Origin: an uncultured bacterium
GTDB taxonomy: Bacteria > Bacteroidota > Rhodothermia > Rhodothermales > UBA10348
Assembly: GCA_943788505.1 (NCBI GenBank)
Contig: CALSQR010000002.1
Span: forward strand, 317,323 to 381,322
Direction of reading: 5' to 3'
Length of the DNA stretch: 64,000 nt
Shown here: in pieces, positions 37,318-49,200 of the stretch
Layout of the letters: each line of letters opens with the position of its first letter
Position numbering within the stretch: the stretch's first letter is position 1
Notes under the pieces: model-generated
Seen by the model: only the letters and a program-made list of their open reading frames with translations
Told to the model about the DNA's origin: nothing
Databases searched by the model: none
Position numbers and translations under genes: made by a program

Positions 37318-38571
37318 TCAGCGGTTCTCTATAATGACCTCGCCTCCTTGGAGTGTCAACTCGATAGGTCCACCGCCCTTTCCGATCTGGATTTCTGCTC
37401 GGCGTGTGCCCCTGCCTGAAGAAGGGCTGCGTTGGCCAAGTACTTCGACCTCCCACCCTTCCTGATCGATTTCGATAGTGCCTTCTTCTTGGACGTTTGC
37501 AATAACATTTGCATTGGTGTCCGCAGGAAGTAACAACCAGATGTCACCATGTTGAAGATTAACACTCATACGACCCGACTCTAGGAAATGGGCATCGGCC
37601 ACTTCGATTTCAACATTGCCCACTTCGCTTATCACTCGCACGTTTCCCTGAACGCCAGTGATTTCGATATCTCCTGCTAGGGTTTCAAGCCGCATAGACC
37701 CTTCTACATTGTCTACTTCTATATCCCCCCCAGACGTCGTTGCATCAAGATCCCCGCGAACATTTTCCACTTCGATATCCCCACCGCCGCTTGTCAGATC
37801 CGCGTTTCCTCCTACATCGGAGAGTTCGATATTGCCCCCTGAGGTTACGGCAGATACATCCGTTTTAACGCCCATTACGCCAATATTTCCACCGGCTGTG
37901 AGTAGATCCACTTCGCCCTCAATGTCAGAAACATCAAGGCTTCCACCGCCTGAGGAAACCACCAGATCTCCATCGACCGAAGCGACATCAATATTCCCAC
38001 CGCCCGATGTGACAGAAAACGAGCCACCAACTCCGTTTGCACTGATGTATCCACCATCAGATCGCAAATACACATCGCCCTCAATATCTTCGAGCTCGAT
38101 CGAACCTCCCGATGAATTGATATCTACAGAGCCGCCGATACTAAAAACTTGTGTGACACCACCGTCTGATTCTAGTGTGAAACCCATGGAAGACGGTATG
38201 ATGATTTCATAGCTCGAACCACGCGGAACACCCGAGCCCTCGATCACGACACTATCACCTTGTTTTCTCAGGCCAGGCGCAAACTCCTTGCCATAAGCAA
38301 GGGCTTCTGCTTCCAAACCACGTACTAGGGGGATGGACTGGTGGATCCTGACTGAAGGGAGGTTATCCGATGTGACCGTGATATGACCACCAAAGTCTTC
38401 AAACGCAAGATCTCCCACTGCTTCGATCGGAAAATCGAAGGAGTTCTCAAAAAGCCAGCCTTCTTCGTGCCGCTCTACGGTCTGCGCGGCAGCCGGGATT
38501 ACCATGTTTAGACATAAAATGGTGGCGGCTGCAAACGTGAGTGATCGAATCATGGATAGTCTACGTCTCAT
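37318..38571 (-). CDS. DUF4097 family secreted beta-repeat protein with SGGG(N/D)I repeats
   Basis: Signal peptide, then ~17-18-aa repeats 'TSGGGDIEVENVRGDLDA TTSGGDIEVDNVEGSMRL'. Confidence 0.8.
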   Translation of the reverse strand: MRRRLSMIRSLTFAAATILCLNMVIPAAAQTVERHEEGWLFENSFDFPIEAVGDLAFEDFGGHITVTSDNLPSVRIHQSIPLVRGLEAEALAYGKEFAPGLRKQGDSVVIEGSGVPRGSSYEIIIPSSMGFTLESDGGVTQVFSIGGSVDINSSGGSIELEDIEGDVYLRSDGGYISANGVGGSFSVTSGGGNIDVASVDGDLVVSSGGGSLDVSDIEGEVDLLTAGGNIGVMGVKTDVSAVTSGGNIELSDVGGNADLTSGGGDIEVENVRGDLDATTSGGDIEVDNVEGSMRLETLAGDIEITGVQGNVRVISEVGNVEIEVADAHFLESGRMSVNLQHGDIWLLLPADTNANVIANVQEEGTIEIDQEGWEVEVLGQRSPSSGRGTRRAEIQIGKGGGPIELTLQGGEVIIENR

Positions 38572-39521
38572 TTTACTTCCTCGAGGCGTGTTTTGGTCTC
38601 AAACTCTGTCAAGGCAGCTTCTGCTTTCTGACGTATAAAAGGATTGAGATCTTGCCGAGCTGTTTGGAGAGCACTCTGCAGTTCTAGGGAAGCCAACTCA
38701 CTCCGAGTTAGGAGTTGTAAGGCCTCCATGCGAATGGCTGAGCTCTTTTCCGTAGTCAGCATATTGATGAGTGTCGTTTTTAAGTCCTCACCGACTGGCA
38801 TACCTACGTGAATTGAATTTAGTGCCTTGAGCGTCTGAAGGCGGATTCCTTCGTTGTTCTCAATTAGAAGCACTTCGCGCATAGCGTCCACCAGAGCAAG
38901 ATCCGGCGCGACATTTAAAAAATTGGCCTCTGATACCGTTCTGACCGCTCGTAATCGACTGCGCGGATCGTCCTGATCTTGAAGGGCATGACGCAGAAGG
39001 TCCTGAATTCGTTCATCAGAGATATCAGCCTCAATAGATGTCGGACGGGCCTGCTGATACTGTATCTGAACCACCCCACTTTCTGGATCGAAATTGATAT
39101 CGGAAATCTGCGCGTCTTTCGAGCCAGTGAATTCCGCGAAGGCTTGGTCAACTTGATCAGGCGAAGCGGTGAATTGGCCCAAAAAGAAAACAGCCAAAAG
39201 GACTGATGCGGCGATGGCAAATCGTGGAAGAAGAGACAAGCCACTCCTTGCGGTCGGTCTACTCTCCTTTGGCGCAGCTTCGGCAATACGGCGAGACGTA
39301 GCGTTGCGTATGGCCGATAGGGTCTCGTCCGTAAGCTCAATGGAAGGGGTACGAGGAACGGCAGCTTCCAGTAGTTCGAGCGATGCAAGCTGTTCGCGGC
39401 AAGAAGGGCAAACAGTGATGCGTGCCTCAACATCCTGCCTGGTAGATGCAGGTAGCTCGTCGTAGTAAAAAAGGATCAGATCCTCACGATCATGGGAGCA
39501 GGAATGGCTCATAGTCTTCAT
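38568..39521 (-). CDS. Zinc-finger anti-sigma factor fused to C-terminal HEAT repeats
   Basis: 'CSHDREDLILFYYDELPASTRQDVEARITVCPSCREQL', TM 'FAIAASVLLAVFFLGQF', then alpha-helical repeats 'IRLQTLKALNSI...IRMEALQLLT...IRQKAEAAL'. Confidence 0.8.
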   Translation of the reverse strand: MKTMSHSCSHDREDLILFYYDELPASTRQDVEARITVCPSCREQLASLELLEAAVPRTPSIELTDETLSAIRNATSRRIAEAAPKESRPTARSGLSLLPRFAIAASVLLAVFFLGQFTASPDQVDQAFAEFTGSKDAQISDINFDPESGVVQIQYQQARPTSIEADISDERIQDLLRHALQDQDDPRSRLRAVRTVSEANFLNVAPDLALVDAMREVLLIENNEGIRLQTLKALNSIHVGMPVGEDLKTTLINMLTTEKSSAIRMEALQLLTRSELASLELQSALQTARQDLNPFIRQKAEAALTEFETKTRLEEVK

Positions 39522-40132
39522 TGATGAGTCGTGATAGTGCTTTCCTTAGGTGCCCTTTCGGGACTATAGGCTCGCAATTCGTCACGTAGTTTCCGAGTAG
39601 CCCGGAATAGATAGTTCTTTACGGTGCCTTCGGCACAGTCGATCATTACGGCAATCTCACGCAGACGAAACCCGTGCATGTGCTTGAGCACGAACACTGT
39701 CCGCTCCCGATCCGATAAAAGCTCCATCGATTTTCGGATTTCATCAGACAGTTCGCTGGTAACAAACACTTCATCCGGGGTCGCTTGATTGTCCCTGAGC
39801 AAGTCGGGGGCTGATTCAGACAACTGATCGAGCGACAGACGCTGTTTCCAGCGGAGTCTCCTTTTCATGTTCAATGCCTGATTAATAACAATCCTTGTTA
39901 ACCACGTACTGAAGGAACTGTCACTGCGAAAGGTATCCAGTTTCCGATACGCCCGGATAACTCCCTCCTGATAAGCATCATAGGCATCCTGCATGTTTCC
40001 CATGATCCCATGGGCCACCTGCAAGATCCGCCTATCATTGAGGCGAATCAGTTCGTCGAAAGCTCGGTTGTCACCGTTCTTTGCCGACTGAATGAGTTCG
40101 TTTTCGCGATCGTTCATGTTTTGGCGTTTCAT
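39518..40132 (-). CDS. ECF-type RNA polymerase sigma factor
   Basis: 'MQDAYDAYQEGVIRAYRKLDTFRSDSSFSTWLTRIVINQALNMKRR', 'LSDRERTVFVLKHMHGFRLREIAVMIDCAEGTVKNYLFRATRKLRDEL'. Confidence 0.93.
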   Translation of the reverse strand: MKRQNMNDRENELIQSAKNGDNRAFDELIRLNDRRILQVAHGIMGNMQDAYDAYQEGVIRAYRKLDTFRSDSSFSTWLTRIVINQALNMKRRLRWKQRLSLDQLSESAPDLLRDNQATPDEVFVTSELSDEIRKSMELLSDRERTVFVLKHMHGFRLREIAVMIDCAEGTVKNYLFRATRKLRDELRAYSPERAPKESTITTHQ

Positions 40133-40257
40133 TCCTTGGACAACCGGCAGGCACTGATGGTTTGCACGATAATAATGATTCTGCTATCACAAAAAGACCG
40201 TACTTTGCTCGTGATCCGCCTGCAGAACCACCTACAGAACTGTCTTTGCCCCAGACG

Positions 40258-41208
40258 ATGATAAAAGTCCGGCTAACATCCCTGCTTCTGATCGCATGTA
40301 TGCTTCCTTTTGGTTGCGGCAGTGAGCGGGCGACTTCGTCAGTCACGGTGCTCGATATCAGATGGGAAAACAGGACTATGGAATTTGATCTTCCTGCAGC
40401 AATCTCCATCCTTGAAGGTACAGATGAAGAGCTCCCGCTCAAGACTTGGATGGCACGAATTGATCTTAGCTCGCCTGAGATTGACATCTCAGTAACAGCA
40501 GCGGACGATGAAGATGGGCGCATGTCTGTCGGAGCTCTAGCCAACGAATCTGACGCATGTTTAGCTATCAACGGTGGTTTCTACTTAGAAAATGACGATT
40601 CATTTGAACCCGTTGGGCTACTCATATCTAAAGGTCGCTTTCTTCAGTTTGCTACCCCAGGAATCTATTGGGATGACAAGCGCTACGATGTGAATCGCTC
40701 TGCTATTGGGTTTTATGACGACAATCGGGCAGAGATTGGCTGGGTCTCGTCACGCGCTGACAGCGTTCATTTATGGCCAACCCCAGTGCCGAACGAACCC
40801 GGTAGACCAGGTTCGTTACCTGACAGTATTTCTAGCATACCTTGGATGGTTACAGACGCCGTTTCAGGAGGACCTGCTCTGCTGAAAAACGGTTCTACCA
40901 GTGTTACGTCGTACCAAGAGGCATTTTTTGGCCCAGCCGGAACAGAGTATCATCCTAGAACGGCAGCTGGCATCACTAAAGACGGAGATCTTTTGCTCTT
41001 AGTGATAGATGGCCGGCAACGCGCAAGTAGAGGAGTTTCCTTTTCTGAACTTGCAGGTATACTGAAAAGCCTAGGAGCGGTAGAAGCGCTAAACCTTGAT
41101 GGAGGGGGATCTTCCACCCTGGTTGTCAATGGCACGCTGTTAAATCGGCCGGCCGGCGCCTCGTTTCAACGGGAAGTGGTGTCGGCGCTGACAGTGCGAT
41201 GCCAGTAA
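40258..41208 (+). CDS. Phosphodiester glycosidase family (NAGPA-like) lipoprotein
   Basis: Lipobox 'ACMLPFGCGS', 'ACLAINGGFY', 'PRTAAGITKDGDLLLLVIDGRQ', 'LKSLGAVEALNLDGGGSSTLVVNG'. Confidence 0.88.
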   Translation: MIKVRLTSLLLIACMLPFGCGSERATSSVTVLDIRWENRTMEFDLPAAISILEGTDEELPLKTWMARIDLSSPEIDISVTAADDEDGRMSVGALANESDACLAINGGFYLENDDSFEPVGLLISKGRFLQFATPGIYWDDKRYDVNRSAIGFYDDNRAEIGWVSSRADSVHLWPTPVPNEPGRPGSLPDSISSIPWMVTDAVSGGPALLKNGSTSVTSYQEAFFGPAGTEYHPRTAAGITKDGDLLLLVIDGRQRASRGVSFSELAGILKSLGAVEALNLDGGGSSTLVVNGTLLNRPAGASFQREVVSALTVRCQ

Positions 41209-41279
41209 AAACTGGACCGGTGTTGAGCGAGGCTCAAAACCAGCTGCGGTGGTTACAATGTGGTTACAATGTTCAGGGT

Positions 41280-41594
41280 TCAGGCTACTCGCTGAGCTGA
41301 GGACAATTGGCGCGCCCCGTTTAGCTCAGAACCCAGAGGCCTTTCCTCGGACATGCTAGAAATCGCTTCACTGACAGCACGCCGATCTAAGTACACAAAA
41401 AGTGTGACGAGAAGTAGACCGAGTGGTGGAAAAAGAGAGATAATCACTATTAAGAGTGCCTTGAGGCCAATAGCCAGATTTCGTGTCACTACGGCAGTCA
41501 CAGCCATCCACCAACCGATAAACGAAAAGAACATCGCTACGGTGATGAAAAAGGCTCCGACGCCGCCAACGACCATGTATATCTCTTTCAGCAT
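41280..41594 (-). CDS. Small hypothetical membrane protein
   Basis: Two to three hydrophobic helices 'VGGVGAFFITVAMFFSFIGWWMAVTAVV', 'ALLIVIISLFPPLGLLLVTLFVYL'. Confidence 0.55.
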   Translation of the reverse strand: MLKEIYMVVGGVGAFFITVAMFFSFIGWWMAVTAVVTRNLAIGLKALLIVIISLFPPLGLLLVTLFVYLDRRAVSEAISSMSEERPLGSELNGARQLSSAQRVA

Positions 41595-41811
41595 AATTTT
41601 TTTAGCGAAGTCGTCTTGACCGAGTTAAGGTCATGGGCAGAAATACGTCAACCTCATTGTGGGGATGCACCCTTCATCATTTTCGCATCGGATGTCTAAT
41701 CCAGGCCATCATTTCCGCCAAGTCTGCGCCTTTAGGTCGCGCTCGATCGACGGAGTGGTCCCTCTTTTTTAAGGAAATTGATGGTCATCTCATTCTATAA
41801 AGAAGGGCCCG

Positions 41812-41835
41812 ATCGCGTAAACGATCGGGCCCTTC
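41812..41835 (-). terminator. Terminator hairpin downstream of rpoC
   Basis: gaagggcccgatcg-cgtaaa-cgatcgggcccttc on the plus strand, downstream of the rpoC stop. Confidence 0.75.
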
Positions 41836-41880
41836 AGTAGTCCCTTACCCCGGAAAGTTACCGGGAAAATGGAAGAACGA

Positions 41881-44800
41881 TCAAGGAGCGGCAACCTCTT
41901 CAGTTGCACCGTCTCCGCTGCTTTCAGATCCGATTGCAGCTTGAAGCTCTTCGTACTCTTTCTGAGAACCGACGTTGATGTTTTTGAACTCGCGCTGTCC
42001 GGTACCTGCTGGAATCAAGTGACCTACGATCACATTTTCCTTTAGGCCGAAGAGTGGGTCCATTTTCGCAGCAATCGACGCTTCAGTCAAGACTTTGGTC
42101 GTTTCCTGGAAGGAAGCAGCCGAGATAAACGAGTCCGTAGCCAGCGCAGCCTGGGTAATACCCAAGAGCACCGGTTCAGCAACAGCCGGTTGTGCTTCGC
42201 GCACAATGACTTCTCGTTTGTCCGAACGCTTCATAGCGGAATTGATCTCACGCAGACCACGACGATCAATGACCTGTCCAATTGGTAAGTCAGACTCACC
42301 TGGATCGATCACAACAAATTTGTCGTAAAGGTCGTCATTCATCTCTTCCAGAACGAAACGATCTACATAGTTGTCTTCGAGCAGGTTGGTATCTCCAGCA
42401 TCCGCAACAAGCACTTTCTGCATCATCTGACGCACAATGCACTCGATGTGTTTGTCGTTGATCGTCACACCCTGTAGTCGATAGACTTCCTGAATCTCGT
42501 TGACCAGATACTCCTGAACGGCGCGGGGGCCAAGGATTGCTAGGATATCCTGTGGTGCAACCTGTCCGTCGGAGAGAGGGTCACCAGCACGCACAAAGTC
42601 GTTTTCGTGGACAAGCATATGCTTGGTCATCGAGACTAGGTACGTTTTCGATTCCGTACCGTCACGACTCGTCACGATCACTTCCTGAGAACCACGCTTA
42701 CGTCCACCGAAGGATACGACACCATCGATCTCAGACACTTTTGCCGGATCATTTGGCGTACGCGCCTCGAAGAGTTCAGTAACACGTGGCAGACCACCGG
42801 TAATATCACGGGTCTTAGCAGACTGACGCGGGATCTTGACCAGAATTCGGCCAGCTTGAACCTTGTCGTTTGCATCAACCTGGATACGGGCGCGGACCGG
42901 CAGCGGATATTCGCGTTCGGTACCATCCTTTCCCTTAATCAGAATAGCAGGAGTCAACGTACGCTCACGCGTATCGATGATGACTTTTTCCTTGTATCCG
43001 GTCTGTTCGTCCGATTCCTCGCGGAATGTGACGCCTTCCATGATATCCTGGAAACCTACCGTACCTGAGAATTCGGACATGATGACGGAGTTGTAAGGGT
43101 CCCATGCGGCAAGCACACCTCCCTTCTCGACCATATCACCATCGCTTACGAGTACTTCGGCACCATACGGAATGAGGTTTGCGATCAGCTGACGATTTCC
43201 GTCTTTTGGATCCACAATCTTAATCTCACCCTGACGCGAAAGAACGACGTTTTTCGATTCTTCGCCCGAGTCAAATTCGACTGTACGAAGGTTTTCGTAA
43301 ACCACCTTACCAGCAAATTTCGTCTGAACCGTTGATTCAGCAGAAATACGGCTCGCTGTACCACCAATGTGGAATGTACGGAGCGTAAGCTGCGTTCCAG
43401 GCTCACCAATGGACTGTGCAGCTACGACACCAACTGCTTCGCCAGCTTCAACCATTCGGTTTGAACCGAGGTTACGGCCGTAGCATAATGCGCAACATCC
43501 GCGACGGGCTTCACATGTCAGTACCGAACGTATTTCGACTTCTTCGATGGACGTTTCGGAAATGGACCGCGCTGTCTCCTCGTGGATCAGACCATTTGCT
43601 TCAACCAGCGTGTCGCCGGTTAATGGATCAATCACATCGTGTACAGAGACACGTCCGAGAATTCGATCTGCCAATGGTTCAACGATATCCTCGTTGTCCT
43701 TCAAGGCTGAAATACGAATTCCACGAAGTGTACCACAGTCTGGCTCCTTCACCGTTACATCCTGAGCAACGTCAACAAGACGACGAGTCAGATAACCGGC
43801 ATCTGCCGTTTTCAGGGCTGTATCGGCAAGACCTTTACGAGCACCGTGCGTAGAGATGAAGTACTCGAGTACCGTCAATCCTTCCTTAAAGTTGGAAATA
43901 ATCGGGTTCTCAATGATTTCTCCAGCACTACCAATAAGGCTCTTCTGCGGTTTGGCCATCAGACCACGCATACCGCCCAACTGCCGAATCTGCTCTTTCG
44001 AACCACGAGCACCGGAGTCGGCCATCATATAAATGGCGTTGAATCCGTCTTTGTCTTCCTTGAGCGTATTGAAGAGGACTTCAGAAACCTGGTTGTTGAT
44101 GTGCGTCCAGATATCAATTACCTGGTTGTAACGCTCGTTTTCGGTGATGAAACCCATGGAGTAGTTACCACGAGCTTTTTCAACTTCTACGTGCGCGCCA
44201 TCAATCAATTTGATCTTCGCATCAGGGATCACAATATCTGCGATCGAGAACGTCAGACCGGCAGTCGTAGCATTCTCGAATCCAAGATTCTTGATCGCGT
44301 CGAGGAACCCGGCTGTTTCCGGAAATCCGGTAGCTTTCAGAACGCGAGCAATGATACCACGAAGGTTTTTCTTCGTCAGGACCTCGTTGATATATCCTAC
44401 TCCATGAGGAACGACCTCGTTGAAGAGGATTCGACCCATGGTCGTATCAACTTTGGATCCATCTTCAAGACGAACCGAGACTCGAGCGTGCAGTGCCACC
44501 ATTTCTTGGTCGAATGCCTGCCGTGCCTCGTCCATAGACGCGAAACGCATGCCTTCTCCAAGCTCTCCAGCAGCAGACTTAGTCATGTAGTACAGACCAA
44601 GGACCATGTCCTGAGTCGGAACAGCAATCGGACCACCGTGTGCAGGCGAAAGAATGTTGTGGCTCGCGAGCATGAGTAGCTGCGCTTCAAGCGCCGCATC
44701 ATGCGAAAGCGGAACGTGGACGGCCATCTGGTCACCATCGAAGTCGGCGTTAAATGCCGTACAAACGAGTGGATGCAGACGGATCGCTTTACCTTCGATC

Positions 44801-46164
44801 AGGACAGGCTGGAACGCCTGAATACCTAACCTATGAAGCGTAGGAGCACGGTTGAGCAGTACCGGACGACCTTGAATAACTTTTTCGAGGATGTCCCATA
44901 CGTCACTAGTACGACGATCCACGACTTTTTTGGCGCTTTTAACCGTTTTCACGATACCGCGCTCGATCAGCTTACGGATCACAAACGGTTTGAACAGCTC
45001 AACAGCCATCTGCTTAGGCAGACCACACTGGTGAAGGTGCAGCTCTGGACCAACAACGATGACCGAACGACCGGAATAGTCAACACGCTTACCAAGCAAG
45101 TTCTGCCGGAAACGTCCCTGCTTTCCTTTCAGCATATCTGAAAGAGACTTTAGGGCACGGTTCGAGTCAGAGCGGACAGCGTTTGCCTTGCGGCTGTTGT
45201 CGAACAATGAATCAACGGCTTCCTGGAGCATGCGCTTTTCGTTGCGCAAGATGACTTCAGGAGCCTTGATATCGATTAGTCGCTTTAACCGGTTGTTACG
45301 GATGATGACTCGGCGATACAGATCGTTAAGGTCTGATGTCGCAAAGCGACCTCCTTCGAGCGGCACGAGCGGACGAAGTTCTGGCGGAATCACCGGAACG
45401 ACGCGCATGACCATCCACTCAGGGCGGTTGTCGATGCGCTTGTTTGCTTCGCGGAAGGATTCAGTAACTGTCAGTCGCTTCAGGGCTTCCCCTTTTCGCT
45501 GCTGACTTGTTTCTGTCTTGATCTGGAAACGCAGTTCCTGAGCAAGCGATACCAGTTCGGTGCGCTTTAGCAGTTCTTCAACTGCCTCACCACCGATCAT
45601 CGCAACGAATTTAGATGGATCATCGTCCTCGAGACGGTTATTGTCTTCGCGGATCTGATACAAGATGTTGAAATACTCATCTTCGGAGAGAAGCTGCTTC
45701 TCTTCGACACCCAAAGCAGCAGCGCTACCAGGATTGACTACGACATAATTTTCGTAGTAGATGATTTTTTCTAGGTCCTTCGACCGGATACCTAAAAGGT
45801 GTCCAATCTTGTTTGGAAGGGTCTTGAAATACCAAATGTGAACAACAGGCACACTCAATGTAATGTGCCCCATACGCTCACGTCGTACCGACTTCTGCGT
45901 CACTTCGACGCCACATCGGTCACATATGATACCTTTGTAGCGAATACGCTTGTATTTGCCACAATGACATTCCCAGTCCTTGACGGGACCGAAAATCTTC
46001 TCGCAAAAGAGACCTTCCTTCTCGGGTTTGAAGGAACGATAATTGATCGTTTCAGGCTTCAGTACCTCACCGTAAGAGCGCTCTAGAATGGCTTCTGGGG
46101 AGGCCAAACTGACGGTGATGCTGCTGAAGTTCTTTTTGATCTTCTGGGGTTTTCCGTACGGCAT
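41881..46164 (-). CDS. rpoC: DNA-directed RNA polymerase beta' subunit
   Basis: '[36 protein letters not shown]', '[16 protein letters not shown]', '[17 protein letters not shown]'. Confidence 0.98.
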   Translation of the reverse strand: MPYGKPQKIKKNFSSITVSLASPEAILERSYGEVLKPETINYRSFKPEKEGLFCEKIFGPVKDWECHCGKYKRIRYKGIICDRCGVEVTQKSVRRERMGHITLSVPVVHIWYFKTLPNKIGHLLGIRSKDLEKIIYYENYVVVNPGSAAALGVEEKQLLSEDEYFNILYQIREDNNRLEDDDPSKFVAMIGGEAVEELLKRTELVSLAQELRFQIKTETSQQRKGEALKRLTVTESFREANKRIDNRPEWMVMRVVPVIPPELRPLVPLEGGRFATSDLNDLYRRVIIRNNRLKRLIDIKAPEVILRNEKRMLQEAVDSLFDNSRKANAVRSDSNRALKSLSDMLKGKQGRFRQNLLGKRVDYSGRSVIVVGPELHLHQCGLPKQMAVELFKPFVIRKLIERGIVKTVKSAKKVVDRRTSDVWDILEKVIQGRPVLLNRAPTLHRLGIQAFQPVLIEGKAIRLHPLVCTAFNADFDGDQMAVHVPLSHDAALEAQLLMLASHNILSPAHGGPIAVPTQDMVLGLYYMTKSAAGELGEGMRFASMDEARQAFDQEMVALHARVSVRLEDGSKVDTTMGRILFNEVVPHGVGYINEVLTKKNLRGIIARVLKATGFPETAGFLDAIKNLGFENATTAGLTFSIADIVIPDAKIKLIDGAHVEVEKARGNYSMGFITENERYNQVIDIWTHINNQVSEVLFNTLKEDKDGFNAIYMMADSGARGSKEQIRQLGGMRGLMAKPQKSLIGSAGEIIENPIISNFKEGLTVLEYFISTHGARKGLADTALKTADAGYLTRRLVDVAQDVTVKEPDCGTLRGIRISALKDNEDIVEPLADRILGRVSVHDVIDPLTGDTLVEANGLIHEETARSISETSIEEVEIRSVLTCEARRGCCALCYGRNLGSNRMVEAGEAVGVVAAQSIGEPGTQLTLRTFHIGGTASRISAESTVQTKFAGKVVYENLRTVEFDSGEESKNVVLSRQGEIKIVDPKDGNRQLIANLIPYGAEVLVSDGDMVEKGGVLAAWDPYNSVIMSEFSGTVGFQDIMEGVTFREESDEQTGYKEKVIIDTRERTLTPAILIKGKDGTEREYPLPVRARIQVDANDKVQAGRILVKIPRQSAKTRDITGGLPRVTELFEARTPNDPAKVSEIDGVVSFGGRKRGSQEVIVTSRDGTESKTYLVSMTKHMLVHENDFVRAGDPLSDGQVAPQDILAILGPRAVQEYLVNEIQEVYRLQGVTINDKHIECIVRQMMQKVLVADAGDTNLLEDNYVDRFVLEEMNDDLYDKFVVIDPGESDLPIGQVIDRRGLREINSAMKRSDKREVIVREAQPAVAEPVLLGITQAALATDSFISAASFQETTKVLTEASIAAKMDPLFGLKENVIVGHLIPAGTGQREFKNINVGSQKEYEELQAAIGSESSGDGATEEVAAP

Positions 46165-46213
46165 ATCGGAGTTCGTCGTTTAAGATCCGTGGGGGATGGG
46201 CATCAGGTGGAGA

Positions 46214-49200
46214 TCAATCGAGATTGACTTCCAGACCCAGCCCCTGCAATTCGCGAACAAGGACGTTGAAGGACTCTGGCGTGCCTGCTTCAGGCATGTT
46301 TTCGCCCTTCACAATGCATTCGTAGGCCTTAGAGCGACCCTGCACATCGTCCGACTTGTAAGTCAACATCTCTTGAAGGACGTTGGAAGCGCCATAGGCA
46401 TACAATGCCCAGACCTCCATCTCCCCAAGACGCTGTCCACCGAACTGAGCCTTACCACCAAGCGGCTGCTGGGTAATCAGGCTGTATGGTCCGATTGAAC
46501 GGGCGTGCAGCTTGTCGTCTACAAGGTGGCTTAGCTTCAACATATAGATGTAGCCAACCGTGGTCTGCTGGTCAAAGGCTTTACCGGAGCGGCCATCATA
46601 CAGCTGCGTCCGACCATCGACAGGCAAACCTGCCTTCTTCATCGTTGCCTCTACGTCGGCCACTGTGGCTCCGTCGAAAATCGGCGTAGCGAAATTCGTA
46701 CCGAGCTTCTTGCCGGCCCACCCAAGCAACGTTTCATAAATCTGTCCCAGGTTCATTCGGGACGGCACACCCAGCGGATTCAGGACGATATCGACAGGAG
46801 TTCCGTCTTCGAGGAACGGCATGTCCTCCTGCGGAACGACCTTGGCGATAACCCCTTTGTTACCGTGGCGACCGGCCATCTTGTCCCCAACCGAAATCTT
46901 GCGCTTCTTGGCCACATAGACCTTAGCAAGCTGCACGATTCCTGGTGGCAGTTCATCACCCATCTGGACATGATGCTTGTCTCGCTTAGCGGCACCTTGT
47001 ACATCGCGGTACTGGCGCTCGTAGTTACGAACAAGCTTCTTGACCCGGCCATTGAGCTCTTCATCACCTGTGAAGGCAACACGAGGATCGATGCTAAGCG
47101 GATCTAAGTCCTTGAAGGCTTTCTTATCAATCTTGGCACCGGAAGAAACCAGCACATTACCATCACGATCAATCAGATCGGCGGCTTTTTTGCCAGAAAG
47201 CAGGCCAAAGAACTTATCCCAGAAGGTCGCATTTAGCTCGACCATGGACAGTTCGAGATCCTTTTCGATCTCAGCAAGCCGCTTGTTTTCTTCTTTCTTC
47301 GACGCTGGGTCCAGCTTACGACGGCTGAACAGTTTCGTGTCGATGACTACCCCTTTCATGCCCGGAGGCGCTTTCAGGGATGCATCTTTCACGTCTCCAG
47401 CTTTGTCACCAAAGATGGCGCGAAGAAGCTTCTCTTCCGGCGTAGGATCGGTCTCTCCTTTCGGAGTGATCTTTCCTACAATGATGTCTCCAGCCTTGAC
47501 CTCTGCACCCACACGGATGATTCCGCGTTCGTCGAGGTCCTTAGTGGCTTCTTCCGAGACATTCGGGATTTCACGGGTGAGTTCTTCTTCACCACGCTTC
47601 GTGTCCCGAACCTGGAGTTCGAATTCTTCAATGTGGACTGATGTGTATACATCGTCCGATACTAAGCGCTCGGAGATGACAATGGCATCTTCAAAGTTGT
47701 ACCCACGCCATGGCATAAATGCCACGAGCACGTTCTTTCCGAGAGCCAATTCGCCCTTATCGGTCGAGAAGCCATCTGTCAATACTGTGTCTTTCTTGAC
47801 ACGGTCACCGACTTTAACAATCGGGCTCTGATTGACACAGGTGTCTTGGTTTGTCCGACGGAATTTGGTCAGATAATAGGTCTTAACCGGTTCGTCAAAC
47901 GATAGAGCACCTTCGGCGTCAGTACGGTCGTAGCGAATCCGAATTTCACGTGCGTCTACGTACTCGACCACTCCATCACCTTCGGAGAGAAGAACGGCGC
48001 GAGAGTCGCGGGCTACGCGGGCTTCCAGTCCCGTTCCACAAAGTGGAGCTTCGGCACGCAGCAAAGGCACTGCCTGGCGCTGCATGTTCGAACCCATGAG
48101 GGCGCGGTTGGCGTCATCATGCTCCAGGAACGGAATCAGTGAAGCAGCTGGCGAAACGATTTGGTTCGGCGAGATATCCATAAACTGGACATCCTTTGGT
48201 TCCACGACCGGGAAATCACCACGGTAACGACACTTTACGTACTTGTTGACATAGTTTCCTTTGTCATCAATCGGTGCGTTTGCCTGCGCGATAACGGCAC
48301 TGTCTTCTAGTTCCGCCGAAAGAAATTCGATGGTCTTGGTGACTTTGCCATTTTTAACCACGCGATACGGTGTCTCGATGAAGCCGTAGTCGTTAATGCG
48401 AGCATGCACACACAGCGACGAAATCAGACCAATATTTGGCCCTTCCGGTGTTTCAATCGGACAAAGACGTCCGTAGTGCGTGTAGTGAACATCTCGCACC
48501 TCGAAACCGGCACGCTCACGGGTAAGACCACCAGGACCCAGAGCCGACAGACGACGCTTGTGCGTCAACTCAGCCAACGGGTTGGTTTGATCCATGAACT
48601 GGCTGAGCTGGTTCGTGCCGAAAAACGTATTGATAACGCTCGACACGGTCCGCGCATTGACCAGATCCTGAGGCGTGAATTTATCTGCATCTCGCAAGTT
48701 CATCCGCTCTTTGATGGTTCTGGCCATACGGGCCAAACCGAGCGAGAACTGTGATGCCAACTGCTCTCCAACCGAACGAACACGACGGTTACCGAGGTGG
48801 TCAATATCGTCCACCTGGCTTTTGCCGTTCTGCAGGCTGATCAGCTCCTTGATGATGGCAATGATGTCATTGCGAGAGAGCGTGAGCAGTTTCCTGTCTT
48901 CCGTTCCACGGAGACGAGAGTTGATACGATAACGTCCAACTTCTCCCAGATCATACCGCTTCTCACTGAAAAAGAGGCGTTCCAAGACACCGCGAGCGGT
49001 ATCCTGATCCGGTGCTTCCGTTCCACGAAGCTGTAGATAGAGATATTCGAGCGCTTCCTTCTCGGAATGCGTCGGATCTTTCTTTAGCGTGTTGAGGAGC
49101 GTCGTCTTATCAAGTGTGTCGTCATCGCTCGATTCACGAATGACATGGACTTGAACAACACCAGCTTCCTTGAGCTTTTCGTAGTCACCTTCTTCCACTT

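Noticed and set aside
37741-38100. Regularly spaced repeats that could resemble a CRISPR array
   Set aside because: Units are in-frame protein repeats (DUF4097) with degenerate DNA; no conserved repeat/spacer structure and no cas genes.
37658-38212. 184-aa Ser/Pro-rich plus-strand ORF
   Set aside because: Antisense of the periodic SGGG repeats; the repetition is inherited from the coding strand.
41250-41271. Tandem 11-nt tggttacaatg repeat
   Set aside because: Only two copies in an intergenic gap; not distinguishable from chance slippage.
43846-44679. 277-aa plus-strand ORF
   Set aside because: Antisense of rpoC; the true coding frame is unambiguous.
47040-47831. 263-aa Ser-rich plus-strand ORF
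   Set aside because: Antisense of rpoB; Ser-rich shadow translation.
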